Positions 1 to 6,782 are shown, counted from the first letter of the stretch. The stretch is DNA of 16,600 bases from an uncultured Alphaproteobacteria bacterium (GCA_937124505.1 CAKZKV010000312.1:1-16600); one strand, 5' to 3'. Made by a program: numbers and translations. Notes: generated by a model from the letters alone, not told the origin.

Positions 1-634
1 CGGCGGTAAACGTTGCAAATGTGCTTCCTTTGATACTCAGACGCGCCATATTCTCAAACAGAGTTTCCGTCCACATCTCCGGATTTTTGGCCGGGGCAAA
101 GCCGTCCAGAAACCAGGCATCTACCCGTTCATTCAGCATCGGGATTTCTTCATTCATATCACCAAAGATGAGTGTCAGTTTGACTTTCTCCGTTACCTCT
201 ATGCAATAAATTCCTGTTTCCTCCTCCGGGTATTTAGAAAGAAAACGATCTAACAAACCTGTCTCGTCATTCCCGCGCAGGCGGGAATCTATCCCTGTCT
301 TCTCTGGGCCCCTGCCTTCACAGAGATGACGGCTGTAAAAAAACGTGGAAAGCGCGGAGCGAATCTCTTCTCCGTTTAAAGGATATTTTTCAAAAGAAAT
401 AAAATTCAGCCGTGTTTGCAGCTTACTTTCCTCCAACGCTTTCCATGCTATCAGGAAGTTCAGCCCCGTTCCGAATCCTGTTTCACAGATGGTAAAAACT
501 TCCTTTTCCGCAAAACGTGCGGGCAGATTGTTCCCGTCCAGAAACACATATTTCGTCTCCGCGGGGCCATCTTCTACGGAAAAATAAATGTCATCGAATA
601 TTTTAGACCTTGGCACATGAACCATAAACAACAT
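1..634 (-). CDS. MnmD/MnmC N-terminal-type tRNA methyltransferase, 3' end outside window
   Basis: Partial gene running off the left edge; 211 codons are visible. The protein matches the methyltransferase half of E. coli MnmC (DUF752), which uses S-adenosylmethionine to methylate the aminomethyl group on the wobble uridine of tRNA. Seen: a DDIYFS segment near the N-terminus, the SAM-binding ETGFGTGLNF motif at residues 51-60, FISFEK at 78-83, and the signature DAWFLDGFAPAKNP at 172-185. An in-frame TAA lies seven codons upstream of ATG 634, so the short N-terminus is real; ATG 625 is an alternative start and neither has a clear Shine-Dalgarno. Whether the FAD-oxidase half of MnmC follows cannot be seen. 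Residues about 100-125 (nt 265-331) have no counterpart in E. coli MnmC and come from an in-frame palindromic repeat. Family call is firm; full-length architecture is unknown. Confidence 0.9.
   Translation of the reverse strand, partial: MLFMVHVPRSKIFDDIYFSVEDGPAETKYVFLDGNNLPARFAEKEVFTICETGFGTGLNFLIAWKALEESKLQTRLNFISFEKYPLNGEEIRSALSTFFYSRHLCEGRGPEKTGIDSRLRGNDETGLLDRFLSKYPEEETGIYCIEVTEKVKLTLIFGDMNEEIPMLNERVDAWFLDGFAPAKNPEMWTETLFENMARLSIKGSTFATFTA
265..331. repeat. Dispersed palindromic repeat inserted in frame in the mnmD-like gene
   Basis: The element is bounded by CGTCAT and ATGACG and contains the strong hairpin TTCCCGCG-CAG-GCGGGAA (271-286 region). This is the common proteobacterial CGTCATTCCCGC...GCGGGAATC type of intergenic repeat. 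Read on the minus strand it encodes the peptide SRLRGNDE at one end, typical of such repeats when translated. The host reading frame stays open on both sides. It shares its TCATTCC...GGAATCT framework with the copy at 9845-9925. Confidence 0.75.
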
Positions 635-679
635 ATATATGGAATAATTGAATTATAAGAAAGAAGAAGAGCGAAATTT
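635..679. promoter_or_regulatory. Short divergent intergenic region
   Basis: A 45-bp AT-rich gap separates the divergent mnmD-like and peptidase starts, so both promoters must lie here or extend into the opposing genes. A purine-rich AAGAAAGAAGAAGAG stretch at about 657-671 is the only ribosome-binding candidate for the peptidase. No clear -35/-10 pair is visible. Confidence 0.35.
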
Positions 680-2743
680 ATGAACAATCCCCTGTTATCC
701 GTTTCCCCGCTTCCCAATTATGCCCCTCAGTTTGACCTGTACAAGGAAGAGCATTACCTGCCTGCCGTTGAACAGGGGATAAAGGACGCGCACAAAAATA
801 TTGAAGCCATCAAAAACAATACAGATGCCCCAACATTTGAAAATACGATTGTGGCGCTTGAAACAGCCAGTGAAACGCTCGATAATGTCACGTCTCTCTT
901 TTATAACCAGTTAAGCGCCAACGGCACGGACACCTTGCAGGAACTCGCAGAAAAGATCGGGCCAATGAACGCCGCCTTTTCCAATGACGTCCTGATGGAT
1001 GCCAAACTCTTTGAGCATGTCAAAGGTGTCTGGGAACAGAGAGATCATCTCGATCTGACCCCCGAACAAAGTATGGTTTTGGACAATGCTTATCAGGCGT
1101 TTGCGCGTAACGGAGCCTTGCTGGATAAAAAAGGGCAAAAACGCCTGCGCGAAATTTCGGAACGCCTGTCCGTCCTCGGCCCGCAATTTGCTAATAACGC
1201 CACAAAATCTGCCGAATCTTTTGAGATGGTTCTGGAGAATGAAGAGGATCTAGCCGGTCTTCCTGAAAGCATTAAAGGCATGGCCAAACATATGGCTGAT
1301 GAAAAAGGATATAACGGAAAGTGGCTGTTTACGCTGGACTTCCCAAGCGTCATCCCCTTCCTGCAATATGCAGATAACCGCGACCTGCGGGAAAAAATCT
1401 GGCGTGGCTTTGCCTCCCGTGGCTATGCCCCGAACGGGGAACACGACTATGACAACCGTGCCAACATCATGGAAATTGTAAGCCTCCGCGATGAACGCGC
1501 CAAACTGTTAGGCTTTGAAACACACGCCCATTATGTTTTGGATCGCCGTATGGCCGAAACACCCGGAAACGTCATGGACTTCCTGAACAAGATGAAGGCT
1601 GTTTATAAACCCGCCGCCCAAAAAGACCTCAAAGACTTGCAGGACTTTGCAAAAGATTTCGGATTCACAGAAGACCTGTGCCCCTGGGACATCGCGTATT
1701 TCAGTGAAAAATTGAAACACAAGCTGTTTGATTTTTCGGATGAAGATTTACGCCCTTACTTCCCGTTGCAACAAGTTCTGGACGGCACGTTTGAACATTT
1801 CAGCAAGCTGTTCGGCCTGTCTTTCGTTGAAGTAAAAGACAAATACCCCGTCTGGCATCCTGATGTAAAAGCCTATGATGTACAGGAAAAAGAAACCGGG
1901 CGTTTTATGGGCACATTCTACGCAGACTTTTTCCCGCGCAAGGGCAAAAAACAGGGCGCATGGATGGCGCCGCAGCGCTCACAAGGCCTTTATAACGGTC
2001 ATGTGGAACGCCCGGTGATTTCCATTGTCTGCAACTTTACCAAACCAACGCCGGATAAACCATCCCTCCTGACCCATAACGAAGTCCTGACCCTGTTTCA
2101 TGAGATGGGGCATGCCGTCCACGGCCTTCTCTCGGATGTGACTTATCAGAGCGTGGCCGGTACATCCGTCAAATGGGACTTCGTAGAACTCCCCTCACAG
2201 GTGCAGGAAAACTGGTGCTACGAACCGGAAACGCTGGCGATGGTTTCCTCCCATCATGAAACGGGAGAAGCTTTGCCGCAAGAACTGGTTGATAAGCTGG
2301 TTGCCGCCAAAAACTTCATGACCGGCTGGGGCGGCCTGCGCCAGACCAACTTCGGGATCATGGACATGGCCTGGCACTCAACAGACCCGGCGAAAATTAA
2401 AAGCGTCGAAGAGTTTGAAGACGAGGTCACAAAAGACACCAGCCTGTTCCCGCGTTATGCCGGCCCGGCCTCTTGCAGCTTTTCGCATATCTTTGCGGGC
2501 GGCTATTCCGCAGGTTATTACAGCTATAAATGGGCGGAAGTTCTGGACGCCGATACATTCGAATACTTCAAGGAAAAAGGGCTTTATAATCAGGATGTTG
2601 CAAACAGTTATAAAACTAACATCTTAAGCAAGGGCGGAACGGAATTGCCGCAAGTCCTCTATGAACGCTTCAGAGGCCGCCCGGCGGATGAAAACGCCGT
2701 CCTGCGCCGCGAAGGATTGCTGGAAGAGAAAAAAGCGGCTTAG
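680..2743 (+). CDS. dcp: M3-family zinc metallopeptidase, peptidyl-dipeptidase Dcp-like
   Basis: A 687-residue protein of the thimet oligopeptidase (M3) family, close in length and N-terminal sequence to E. coli peptidyl-dipeptidase Dcp (681 aa), which removes dipeptides from the C-termini of oligopeptides in the cytoplasm or periplasm. Seen: the zinc motif HEMGH at residues 474-478 and the third zinc ligand in DFVELPSQ, Glu503, 25 residues after the second histidine. The C-terminal substrate-binding segment (FAGGYSAGYYSYKWAEVLD) is intact. No signal peptide is present, so it is probably cytoplasmic. The closely related oligopeptidase A (PrlC) is the alternative; the N-terminal NPLL..SPLP...PQFD pattern favours Dcp. 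The last codons overlap the convergent CDPS gene by 4 bp, and the Lys codons near the end also form the T-tract of a minus-strand terminator. Confidence 0.92.
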   Translation: MNNPLLSVSPLPNYAPQFDLYKEEHYLPAVEQGIKDAHKNIEAIKNNTDAPTFENTIVALETASETLDNVTSLFYNQLSANGTDTLQELAEKIGPMNAAFSNDVLMDAKLFEHVKGVWEQRDHLDLTPEQSMVLDNAYQAFARNGALLDKKGQKRLREISERLSVLGPQFANNATKSAESFEMVLENEEDLAGLPESIKGMAKHMADEKGYNGKWLFTLDFPSVIPFLQYADNRDLREKIWRGFASRGYAPNGEHDYDNRANIMEIVSLRDERAKLLGFETHAHYVLDRRMAETPGNVMDFLNKMKAVYKPAAQKDLKDLQDFAKDFGFTEDLCPWDIAYFSEKLKHKLFDFSDEDLRPYFPLQQVLDGTFEHFSKLFGLSFVEVKDKYPVWHPDVKAYDVQEKETGRFMGTFYADFFPRKGKKQGAWMAPQRSQGLYNGHVERPVISIVCNFTKPTPDKPSLLTHNEVLTLFHEMGHAVHGLLSDVTYQSVAGTSVKWDFVELPSQVQENWCYEPETLAMVSSHHETGEALPQELVDKLVAAKNFMTGWGGLRQTNFGIMDMAWHSTDPAKIKSVEEFEDEVTKDTSLFPRYAGPASCSFSHIFAGGYSAGYYSYKWAEVLDADTFEYFKEKGLYNQDVANSYKTNILSKGGTELPQVLYERFRGRPADENAVLRREGLLEEKKAA

Positions 2744-2749
2744 GCCGCT
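2728..2749 (-). terminator. Rho-independent terminator of the CDPS unit, embedded in the peptidase 3' end
   Basis: A perfect 6-bp stem AGCGGC (2734-2739) / GCCGCT (2744-2749) with the four-base loop TTAG holds both convergent stop codons. On the minus strand the stem is followed by a run of six T (forward A run 2729-2734), giving a good intrinsic terminator for the minus-strand transcript. On the plus strand only a weak CTCTTTG follows, so it may work poorly in that direction. Confidence 0.7.
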
Positions 2750-3492
2750 CTTTGACCGACAAACAGATAGCGCTCATTTATATTCTGCGCGGTTCTTTGT
2801 TTAAATTTCGGCGTCTCTGCTTCGGACTGCTCCGCAATCAGAAACACATAATACGAATTTTCCAGACCATGTGGCACACCCGGCACTTTTCGTTCACGCA
2901 CCATTTTATAAGCGTCCGTTTCTTTACTGGGATAAATATAGGCCGCCTTCATCGACTCATAAATAATTGTATCGACGGAAATTTCCTCCAGAATAAAATC
3001 AACCGCATGACGATATTCTTTTGACTGTACACAGCGCTGATCCAGCCCTCTTCTTTCGAAAAAAACATGAATGGCATCGTGAACCGCTTTTTGAAAGGGC
3101 TCATACGTATCATAAGCCTGCTCCATACAATGCAAAACAAACGGAAAGCGCGGGTGTCGCAACCATCTGTCCCAACGCATAATCTGATAGGGTATATTTA
3201 ACTTACCCAAGGTGCTCGCATTGGCTTCCAGCCATGCGCCCCCATTTTCAATCGCTTTTCTATGTGCCGCATCTTCATCCAGCCCATCAAACAGCATATA
3301 ATTATGACGGTTTAACGTATCTGCAAAGTCCACATAGCATCTTTTGAAATTTGCCTGTCTGTTCACCCATTCAATGACTTTTTCAAATCTGTCCCCTGTC
3401 AGGTTCGGATTTTGCAGGCTGACTCCGATAACAACATTATCATGCCTGTTCCAGAATTTTTCTTTTTTCGTGGCATGTACATACCTAAACAT
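2740..3492 (-). CDS. Putative tRNA-dependent cyclodipeptide synthase (CDPS)
   Basis: A 250-residue protein that I align with cyclodipeptide synthases such as Streptomyces AlbC. These class-I-tRNA-synthetase-like enzymes use two aminoacyl-tRNAs to make cyclic dipeptides. Seen: VIGVSLQN at residues 21-28, matching AlbC ALIGISAGN, with Ser25 at the position of the acyl-carrying Ser37. A Rossmann-like strand RCYVDFADTLNRHN (51-64) follows, and 100-150 matches the AlbC helical region in spacing. The segment AVDFILEE (163-170) places Glu170 at AlbC Glu182 and Phe166 at Tyr178. AYIYPS (184-189) gives the Tyr-Pro pair typical of the XYP subfamily. The start at 3492 is chosen for GGAGG seven bases upstream; a TTG-led extension to 3555 is unlikely. 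It overlaps the regulator gene by 8 bp. No oxidase, P450 or methyltransferase is adjacent. Product amino acids cannot be predicted. Confidence 0.78.
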   Translation of the reverse strand: MFRYVHATKKEKFWNRHDNVVIGVSLQNPNLTGDRFEKVIEWVNRQANFKRCYVDFADTLNRHNYMLFDGLDEDAAHRKAIENGGAWLEANASTLGKLNIPYQIMRWDRWLRHPRFPFVLHCMEQAYDTYEPFQKAVHDAIHVFFERRGLDQRCVQSKEYRHAVDFILEEISVDTIIYESMKAAYIYPSKETDAYKMVRERKVPGVPHGLENSYYVFLIAEQSEAETPKFKQRTAQNINERYLFVGQRAA

Positions 3493-4138
3493 TTTTATGC
3501 CTCCAGTCTGCCGTTGAATGAGTTGGTTTGGCAGAAATGTCCCATACAAATTCAAAGAACCGCTTTTCCAGCTCGTAAATCATTTTTTCCTGAATCACGA
3601 TCACTTTAATTTCATTCTGCCAGCTCACCAGATATGCCACATGATTGTCAAAAATTACTTTCACATCACTGTCCGACCACAGTTTGTCTGGGGTCCATCG
3701 ATATTCTTCCAGATTTCCCAGAATATACGTATCATCTGTTTTCAATAGAGCCCGCTGCGTAATTCCGGCATCTCTCATCGCAATTTCGCGTTTAATCACG
3801 TCTTCCGATGAGCGTTTTTCGTCCGCACAATAATAAAGAATTTCACCCCCCGTATTCGCCATTTCCGAATAAGCGTAATTCAACAACTGTAAATATGACT
3901 CCTGCCCGTAAAACACACGCAGGATATCATCACGCTCCCTCACGCCGCCCTTGATGAATTCCAGCCCCTGGCCTTCAAATATAGAAATAATGCGCGCTAA
4001 TGTTTCGGGTCTGGGCTGATGCTCCATTTTTTCCGCATCAACGATTGTCGGTTTTGACAACCCCACAGCATTAGAAAGCTCTTGCTGTGACCACCCCAAT
4101 AACGCGCGCGCCGCACGAAGCTGTTTTGCTGTAATCAC
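3485..4138 (-). CDS. Xre-type HTH regulator with TrmB/PLD-like C-terminal domain
   Basis: A 217-residue protein. Residues about 3-60 form a Cro/C1-type helix-turn-helix (LRAARALLGWSQQELS, then VGLSKPTIVDAEK), followed by a linker. The C-terminal half (about 70-205) has the pattern of the phospholipase-D-like ligand domain of TrmB-family regulators: a YYCADE strand, a helix with IKREIAMRDAGI, then EYRWTPDKLW, a VIFDNHVAYLVSW hairpin and IVIQEKMIYELEKRFFEFVW. It has no HKD catalytic motif, so a sensor rather than an enzyme is likely. The start is GTG at 4138 with AGGA about 12 bases upstream; ATG 4151 reads into a stop after four codons. It is the first gene of a two-gene unit with the CDPS gene, whose start lies inside its last codons, so it probably controls that unit. 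HTH is certain; the C-terminal domain call is by pattern only. Confidence 0.82.
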   Translation of the reverse strand: MITAKQLRAARALLGWSQQELSNAVGLSKPTIVDAEKMEHQPRPETLARIISIFEGQGLEFIKGGVRERDDILRVFYGQESYLQLLNYAYSEMANTGGEILYYCADEKRSSEDVIKREIAMRDAGITQRALLKTDDTYILGNLEEYRWTPDKLWSDSDVKVIFDNHVAYLVSWQNEIKVIVIQEKMIYELEKRFFEFVWDISAKPTHSTADWRHKNV

Positions 4139-4170
4139 AAGTCACTCATCCTGCTATTTATTTTTTCTTT

Positions 4171-4182
4171 CTCTTTATAGAG
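4171..4182. promoter_or_regulatory. Palindrome over a possible -10 of the regulator gene
   Basis: CTCT TTAT AGAG is a perfect 4-bp-arm palindrome. On the minus strand it includes TATAAA, about 36 bp from the GTG start. An Xre-type repressor binding its own promoter here would be typical, but the arms are short and no -35 at normal spacing is evident. Confidence 0.25.
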
Positions 4183-4440
4183 AGCATTTTAATCGGATTA
4201 TTTTTCAAATTATCACTCTAAAATCCTGCCCGCAACATTTAATTTTATTTTTTCAGTCTCACATGACTTTTAGACAAGAAAATGTAGGATTTTGGACAGC
4301 AAATAGGATTGCAGATGTATGGTATCATATTGAGATCACACCATTCAGATCAAAAACAAAAAAATGGAGATAAGATTAACGCCTTATTCATCTTTTTTCC
4401 CTAATATTCACCCAATCAAAAAAAATGCGCAATTTTACCC

Positions 4441-4469
4441 TTGACAACCACATAAGTTTTACTTAAGTT
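4441..4469 (+). promoter_or_regulatory. Possible promoter/operator of the 57-residue ORF
   Basis: A consensus -35 TTGACA (4441-4446) lies about 60 bp upstream of the GTG at 4504. The expected -10 position at 4464 reads TAAGTT, a poor match. Between them lies an inverted repeat ATAAGT-TTT-ACTTAA (4452-4466), which could be an operator. Only the -35 is a strong match. Confidence 0.3.
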
Positions 4470-4503
4470 GTATTAATAATAGCATTTTGGTAAGGTATTG
4501 AAC

Positions 4504-4677
4504 GTGAGTGATATTTATAAACACGAAAACAAAAAGCTTGAAATTAAATACGGACCTGCCATTGCACAATTTATATGCGATGAACTGGAAAAGTCAGAGC
4601 GCATGACAAAAGAAATAAAAGAACGTAAGTGCGTCCTCGCCGAAAACGACAACAACATAAATTACAAAGCGGCGTAA
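4504..4677 (+). CDS. Hypothetical 57-residue protein
   Basis: A small GTG-started ORF (MSDIYKHENKKLEIKYG..., ending ...NYKAA) that I do not recognise. Support for expression: AAGG at 4492-4495, eight bases before the start; an upstream TTGACA; and a rho-independent terminator 40 bp after its stop. The protein is highly charged, with a Lys/Glu-rich probably helical middle (residues about 18-45), two cysteines (Cys24 and Cys43), no signal peptide and no membrane segment. It is divergent from the regulator-CDPS pair. It may be a small regulator or a remnant; no function is claimed. Confidence 0.55.
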   Translation: MSDIYKHENKKLEIKYGPAIAQFICDELEKSERMTKEIKERKCVLAENDNNINYKAA

Positions 4678-4718
4678 CTTTACAATAGATAGTTTTTAGA
4701 ACCCCACGAAACTTTATA

Positions 4719-4749
4719 CCCTCATCTCCCCATGGATGAGGGTTTTTTT
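4719..4749 (+). terminator. Rho-independent terminator
   Basis: The stem CCCTCATC (4719-4726) pairs perfectly with GATGAGGG (4735-4742) across an 8-base loop and is followed by seven T (4743-4749). It closes the 57-residue ORF transcript before the convergent ilvN gene. On the minus strand there is no T-tract after the stem. Confidence 0.85.
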
Positions 4750-4753
4750 CGTT

Positions 4754-5317
4754 TCAAGCGGCTTCTTTGGTTCCCCGCGCCATGGCAGCCACACCCGTAC
4801 GGCTGATATCCTCAATCCCTAAAGGACGCATTAGATTAATAAAAGCATCAATCTTTTCCGTCGTGCCGGTCACTTCAAACAGAAAGGACGATAATGTGCT
4901 ATCGACCACACGCGCCCGGAAGATATCTGCAATCCGCAAAGCCTCAATCCGGTGTTCTCCTACGCCTGACACTTTAACGAGAGCCAGTTCCCGGCTGACG
5001 AAGGAGCCTTCAATTGTCAGATCATGCACGTCACGCACAGGGACAATCCGTCCCAACTGGTTCTTGATCTGCTCAATCACAACCGCCGTTCCGGAACAAA
5101 CCAGCGTAATGCGCGAAAGGTTTTTATCATGATCTGTTTCAGCCACCGTCAAGCTTTCAATATTATATCCCCTACCGGAAAACAAACCGATGACTTTCGC
5201 CAGAACGCCGGGTTCATTGTCCACCAGGACGGCTAGGGTATGAACGGCAATCAGCTCTTCAACCGGACCTGTTCCATAAACGCTTTTTGCTGCTGTAGCT
5301 GCTGTATTTGTAGTCAT
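4754..5317 (-). CDS. ilvN: Acetolactate synthase small (regulatory) subunit
   Basis: A 187-residue IlvN/IlvH protein. It activates the catalytic IlvB/IlvI subunit of acetohydroxyacid synthase in branched-chain amino-acid synthesis and confers feedback inhibition by valine. Seen: an N-terminal ACT domain (about residues 22-95) with LAVLVDNEPGVLAKVIGLFSGR, then RGYNIESLTV, and a C-terminal ALS-subunit domain with RELALVKV and SSFLFEVTG. About 20 residues precede the ACT domain, an Ala/Thr-rich extension. The start is the only ATG at the right place; the Shine-Dalgarno is weak. No ilvB lies upstream: the neighbour is the divergent pal gene, so the subunit is transcribed apart from the catalytic gene, or ilvB is elsewhere. 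ilvC often follows in alphaproteobacteria but is absent here. Confidence 0.95.
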   Translation of the reverse strand: MTTNTAATAAKSVYGTGPVEELIAVHTLAVLVDNEPGVLAKVIGLFSGRGYNIESLTVAETDHDKNLSRITLVCSGTAVVIEQIKNQLGRIVPVRDVHDLTIEGSFVSRELALVKVSGVGEHRIEALRIADIFRARVVDSTLSSFLFEVTGTTEKIDAFINLMRPLGIEDISRTGVAAMARGTKEAA

Positions 5318-5381
5318 TCTGTGAACTTATCAAATTCCTGTGGAAAAACAAGCAAAGATCAAAATTTGTGAGAAGACCCCT

Positions 5382-5409
5382 TTGTCTTTTATATATGACG
5401 TGCTATATA
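5382..5409 (+). promoter_or_regulatory. Candidate promoter of the pal operon
   Basis: TTGTCT (5382-5387) and TATATA (5404-5409) are separated by 16 bp and lie about 42 bp upstream of the pal start. The gap to the divergent ilvN gene is only 133 bp, so a promoter must lie close by. This is a sigma-70-like match by eye only. Confidence 0.4.
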
Positions 5410-5450
5410 GCCTTTATTAATTTTGATATTCCGCGTGAAGGAGAATTTAT

Positions 5451-5960
5451 ATGAACGTACGTATTTTTATGATGTTATTTGCTGTTTTGTTTGTGACAGC
5501 TTGTGGCGGCGGCGACAAAGAAGCCATGGATGACGCTATGATGGGTGGAGAGGAAATGACCTCTGTTACAGACCCTTATGGCGAAGCAGCCCCGGTTGCT
5601 GGAGCGGGGACACAAACAGATCTGGAAGTAACAGCCGGTGACCGTGTTTTCTTCGGCTATGACCAATACAACCTGACGGACGAAGCCCGTAATACACTGA
5701 CACTTCAGTCCGAGTGGCTTCAGCAATATCCGAATGTGAATGTTGTTGTTGAGGGGCACGCCGATGAACGCGGAACACGTGAATACAACCTTGCACTCGG
5801 TGAGCGTCGCGCAAACTCTGTGAAAAACTACATGATTGCCTCTGGCGTCGATCCTTCACGCATTCGTGTGATCAGCTATGGGAAAGAGCGCCCAGCGGTT
5901 GCAGGATCAACACCTAGTGCTTGGGCTCAAAACCGTCGTGGCGTAACAGTTGTAGAATAA
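5451..5960 (+). CDS. pal: Peptidoglycan-associated lipoprotein Pal
   Basis: A 169-residue outer-membrane lipoprotein of the Tol-Pal complex, which holds the outer membrane to peptidoglycan and helps constriction during division. Seen: a signal peptide ending in the lipobox VTAC, with Cys18 as the lipidated residue; an acidic, Met/Gly-rich linker (about 19-60); and an OmpA-like domain (about 65-169) with VFFGYDQYNLT, VEGHADERGTREYNLALGERRA and YGKERP, the peptidoglycan-binding signature. The Shine-Dalgarno GAAGGAG is strong. It is the first gene of the pal-cpoB-tilS-ftsH run and is divergent from ilvN; tolB, usually just upstream, is missing from this position. The TAA stop overlaps the cpoB ATG by one base. 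Confidence 0.97.
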   Translation: MNVRIFMMLFAVLFVTACGGGDKEAMDDAMMGGEEMTSVTDPYGEAAPVAGAGTQTDLEVTAGDRVFFGYDQYNLTDEARNTLTLQSEWLQQYPNVNVVVEGHADERGTREYNLALGERRANSVKNYMIASGVDPSRIRVISYGKERPAVAGSTPSAWAQNRRGVTVVE

Positions 5961-6757
5961 TGTCTGTGAAAAGATATTTTTTAGGAACATGTTTTATGAT
6001 GCTGCTTCTGTTCTCAGGAGCAGCATCTGCACAGTCAAATCTCAGTGTCATTGACGGTCGTATCAGCCAGTTGGAGCAGGAAATTCGCCGTCTGACAGGT
6101 AAGATTGAAGAGCAATCCTACCAAATCAAGCAACTGGAAAATGAATTGGAACGCCGTGTTTCGGATGCAGAGATTCGCCTGAATGATTTGGAAAAGTCTT
6201 CAAGAAACGGATCTGCCGTTTCATCTTATAACGCGCCGGACGTCATCTCTACTGATAACGGCATGGAAAATCAAAGCTCAGCCGATATAGCATCGCCATC
6301 ATCTCCGTCTCCAAGACACTGGGAAGCACCAAAGGCAGACACGCTGGGTCAAATCAGCAACCAGATAGATCCGGCAACGCGTGAATATGAAGAAGCCTTC
6401 GCGACCCTGAGAAACGGCAATTATGACTTGGCAGAGCAGCAGTTTCAGGCGTTTCTGGATAAAAACACCGACCATAGCCTAAAAAATAACGCACAGTACT
6501 GGCTGGCGGAAACATATTATGTCCGCAATCAATATGATCGTGCAGCAAAAGGCTTTGCAACAGCTTATCAGGCCGACCCAAAAGGCCAAAAGGCACCTGA
6601 CAATCTTCTGAAACTAGGACTGTCTCTGGCAGGTCTGGGAAAAAATGAAGATGCCTGCATTGCCTTTTCACAACTTCTGAGTAGTTTCAAAGACGGCCCG
6701 CGTACCATTGTCGGACGCGCCGAACTGGAAACATCACGTCTGGGATGTTCCAATTAA
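5960..6757 (+). CDS. cpoB: Cell division coordinator CpoB (YbgF), Tol-Pal associated
   Basis: A 265-residue periplasmic protein that couples Tol-Pal action to peptidoglycan synthesis at the septum. Seen: a Sec signal peptide (residues 1-24, hydrophobic core, cleavage after SGAASA); a trimerising coiled coil (about 30-80) rich in Glu, Gln and Arg; a Ser/Pro-rich linker; and three TPR-like repeats at the C-terminus (YEEAFATLRNGNYDLAEQQF, then ..YWLAETYYVRNQYDRAAKGF, then LLKLGLSLAGLGKNEDACIAF). The start at 5960 is preferred over a 13-codon upstream extension because it directly begins a signal peptide and gives the TAATG stop-start overlap with pal, a sign of translational coupling. It lies 25 bp before tilS. 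Confidence 0.93.
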   Translation: MSVKRYFLGTCFMMLLLFSGAASAQSNLSVIDGRISQLEQEIRRLTGKIEEQSYQIKQLENELERRVSDAEIRLNDLEKSSRNGSAVSSYNAPDVISTDNGMENQSSADIASPSSPSPRHWEAPKADTLGQISNQIDPATREYEEAFATLRNGNYDLAEQQFQAFLDKNTDHSLKNNAQYWLAETYYVRNQYDRAAKGFATAYQADPKGQKAPDNLLKLGLSLAGLGKNEDACIAFSQLLSSFKDGPRTIVGRAELETSRLGCSN

Positions 6758-6782
6758 TCTTTCATCACAGGAAAGCATAAAT

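Larger units (their letters stand above)
4139..4503. other. AT-rich 365-bp intergenic region upstream of the regulator-CDPS unit
   Basis: This stretch separates the divergent regulator (-) and the 57-residue ORF (+) and is clearly richer in A+T than its surroundings. No convincing gene is present. Visible elements: a small palindrome CTCT-TTAT-AGAG at 4171-4182, about 35 bp upstream of the regulator start and covering a TATAAA on the minus strand; AAAATCCT at 4220-4227 inverted as AGGATTTT at 4286-4293; TAGGATT twice at about 4285 and 4305; and TTGACA at 4441-4446 on the plus strand. Promoters for both flanking genes should lie here. Confidence 0.5.

Noticed and set aside
3493..3555. N-terminal extension of the CDPS gene from a TTG start
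   Set aside because: The internal ATG at 3492 has GGAGG at good spacing and overlaps the regulator stop in the usual coupled manner.
4315..4404. A 29-codon ORF starting MYGIILR with AGGA six bases upstream
   Set aside because: Very short, no recognisable pattern, AT-rich non-coding context and no further support.
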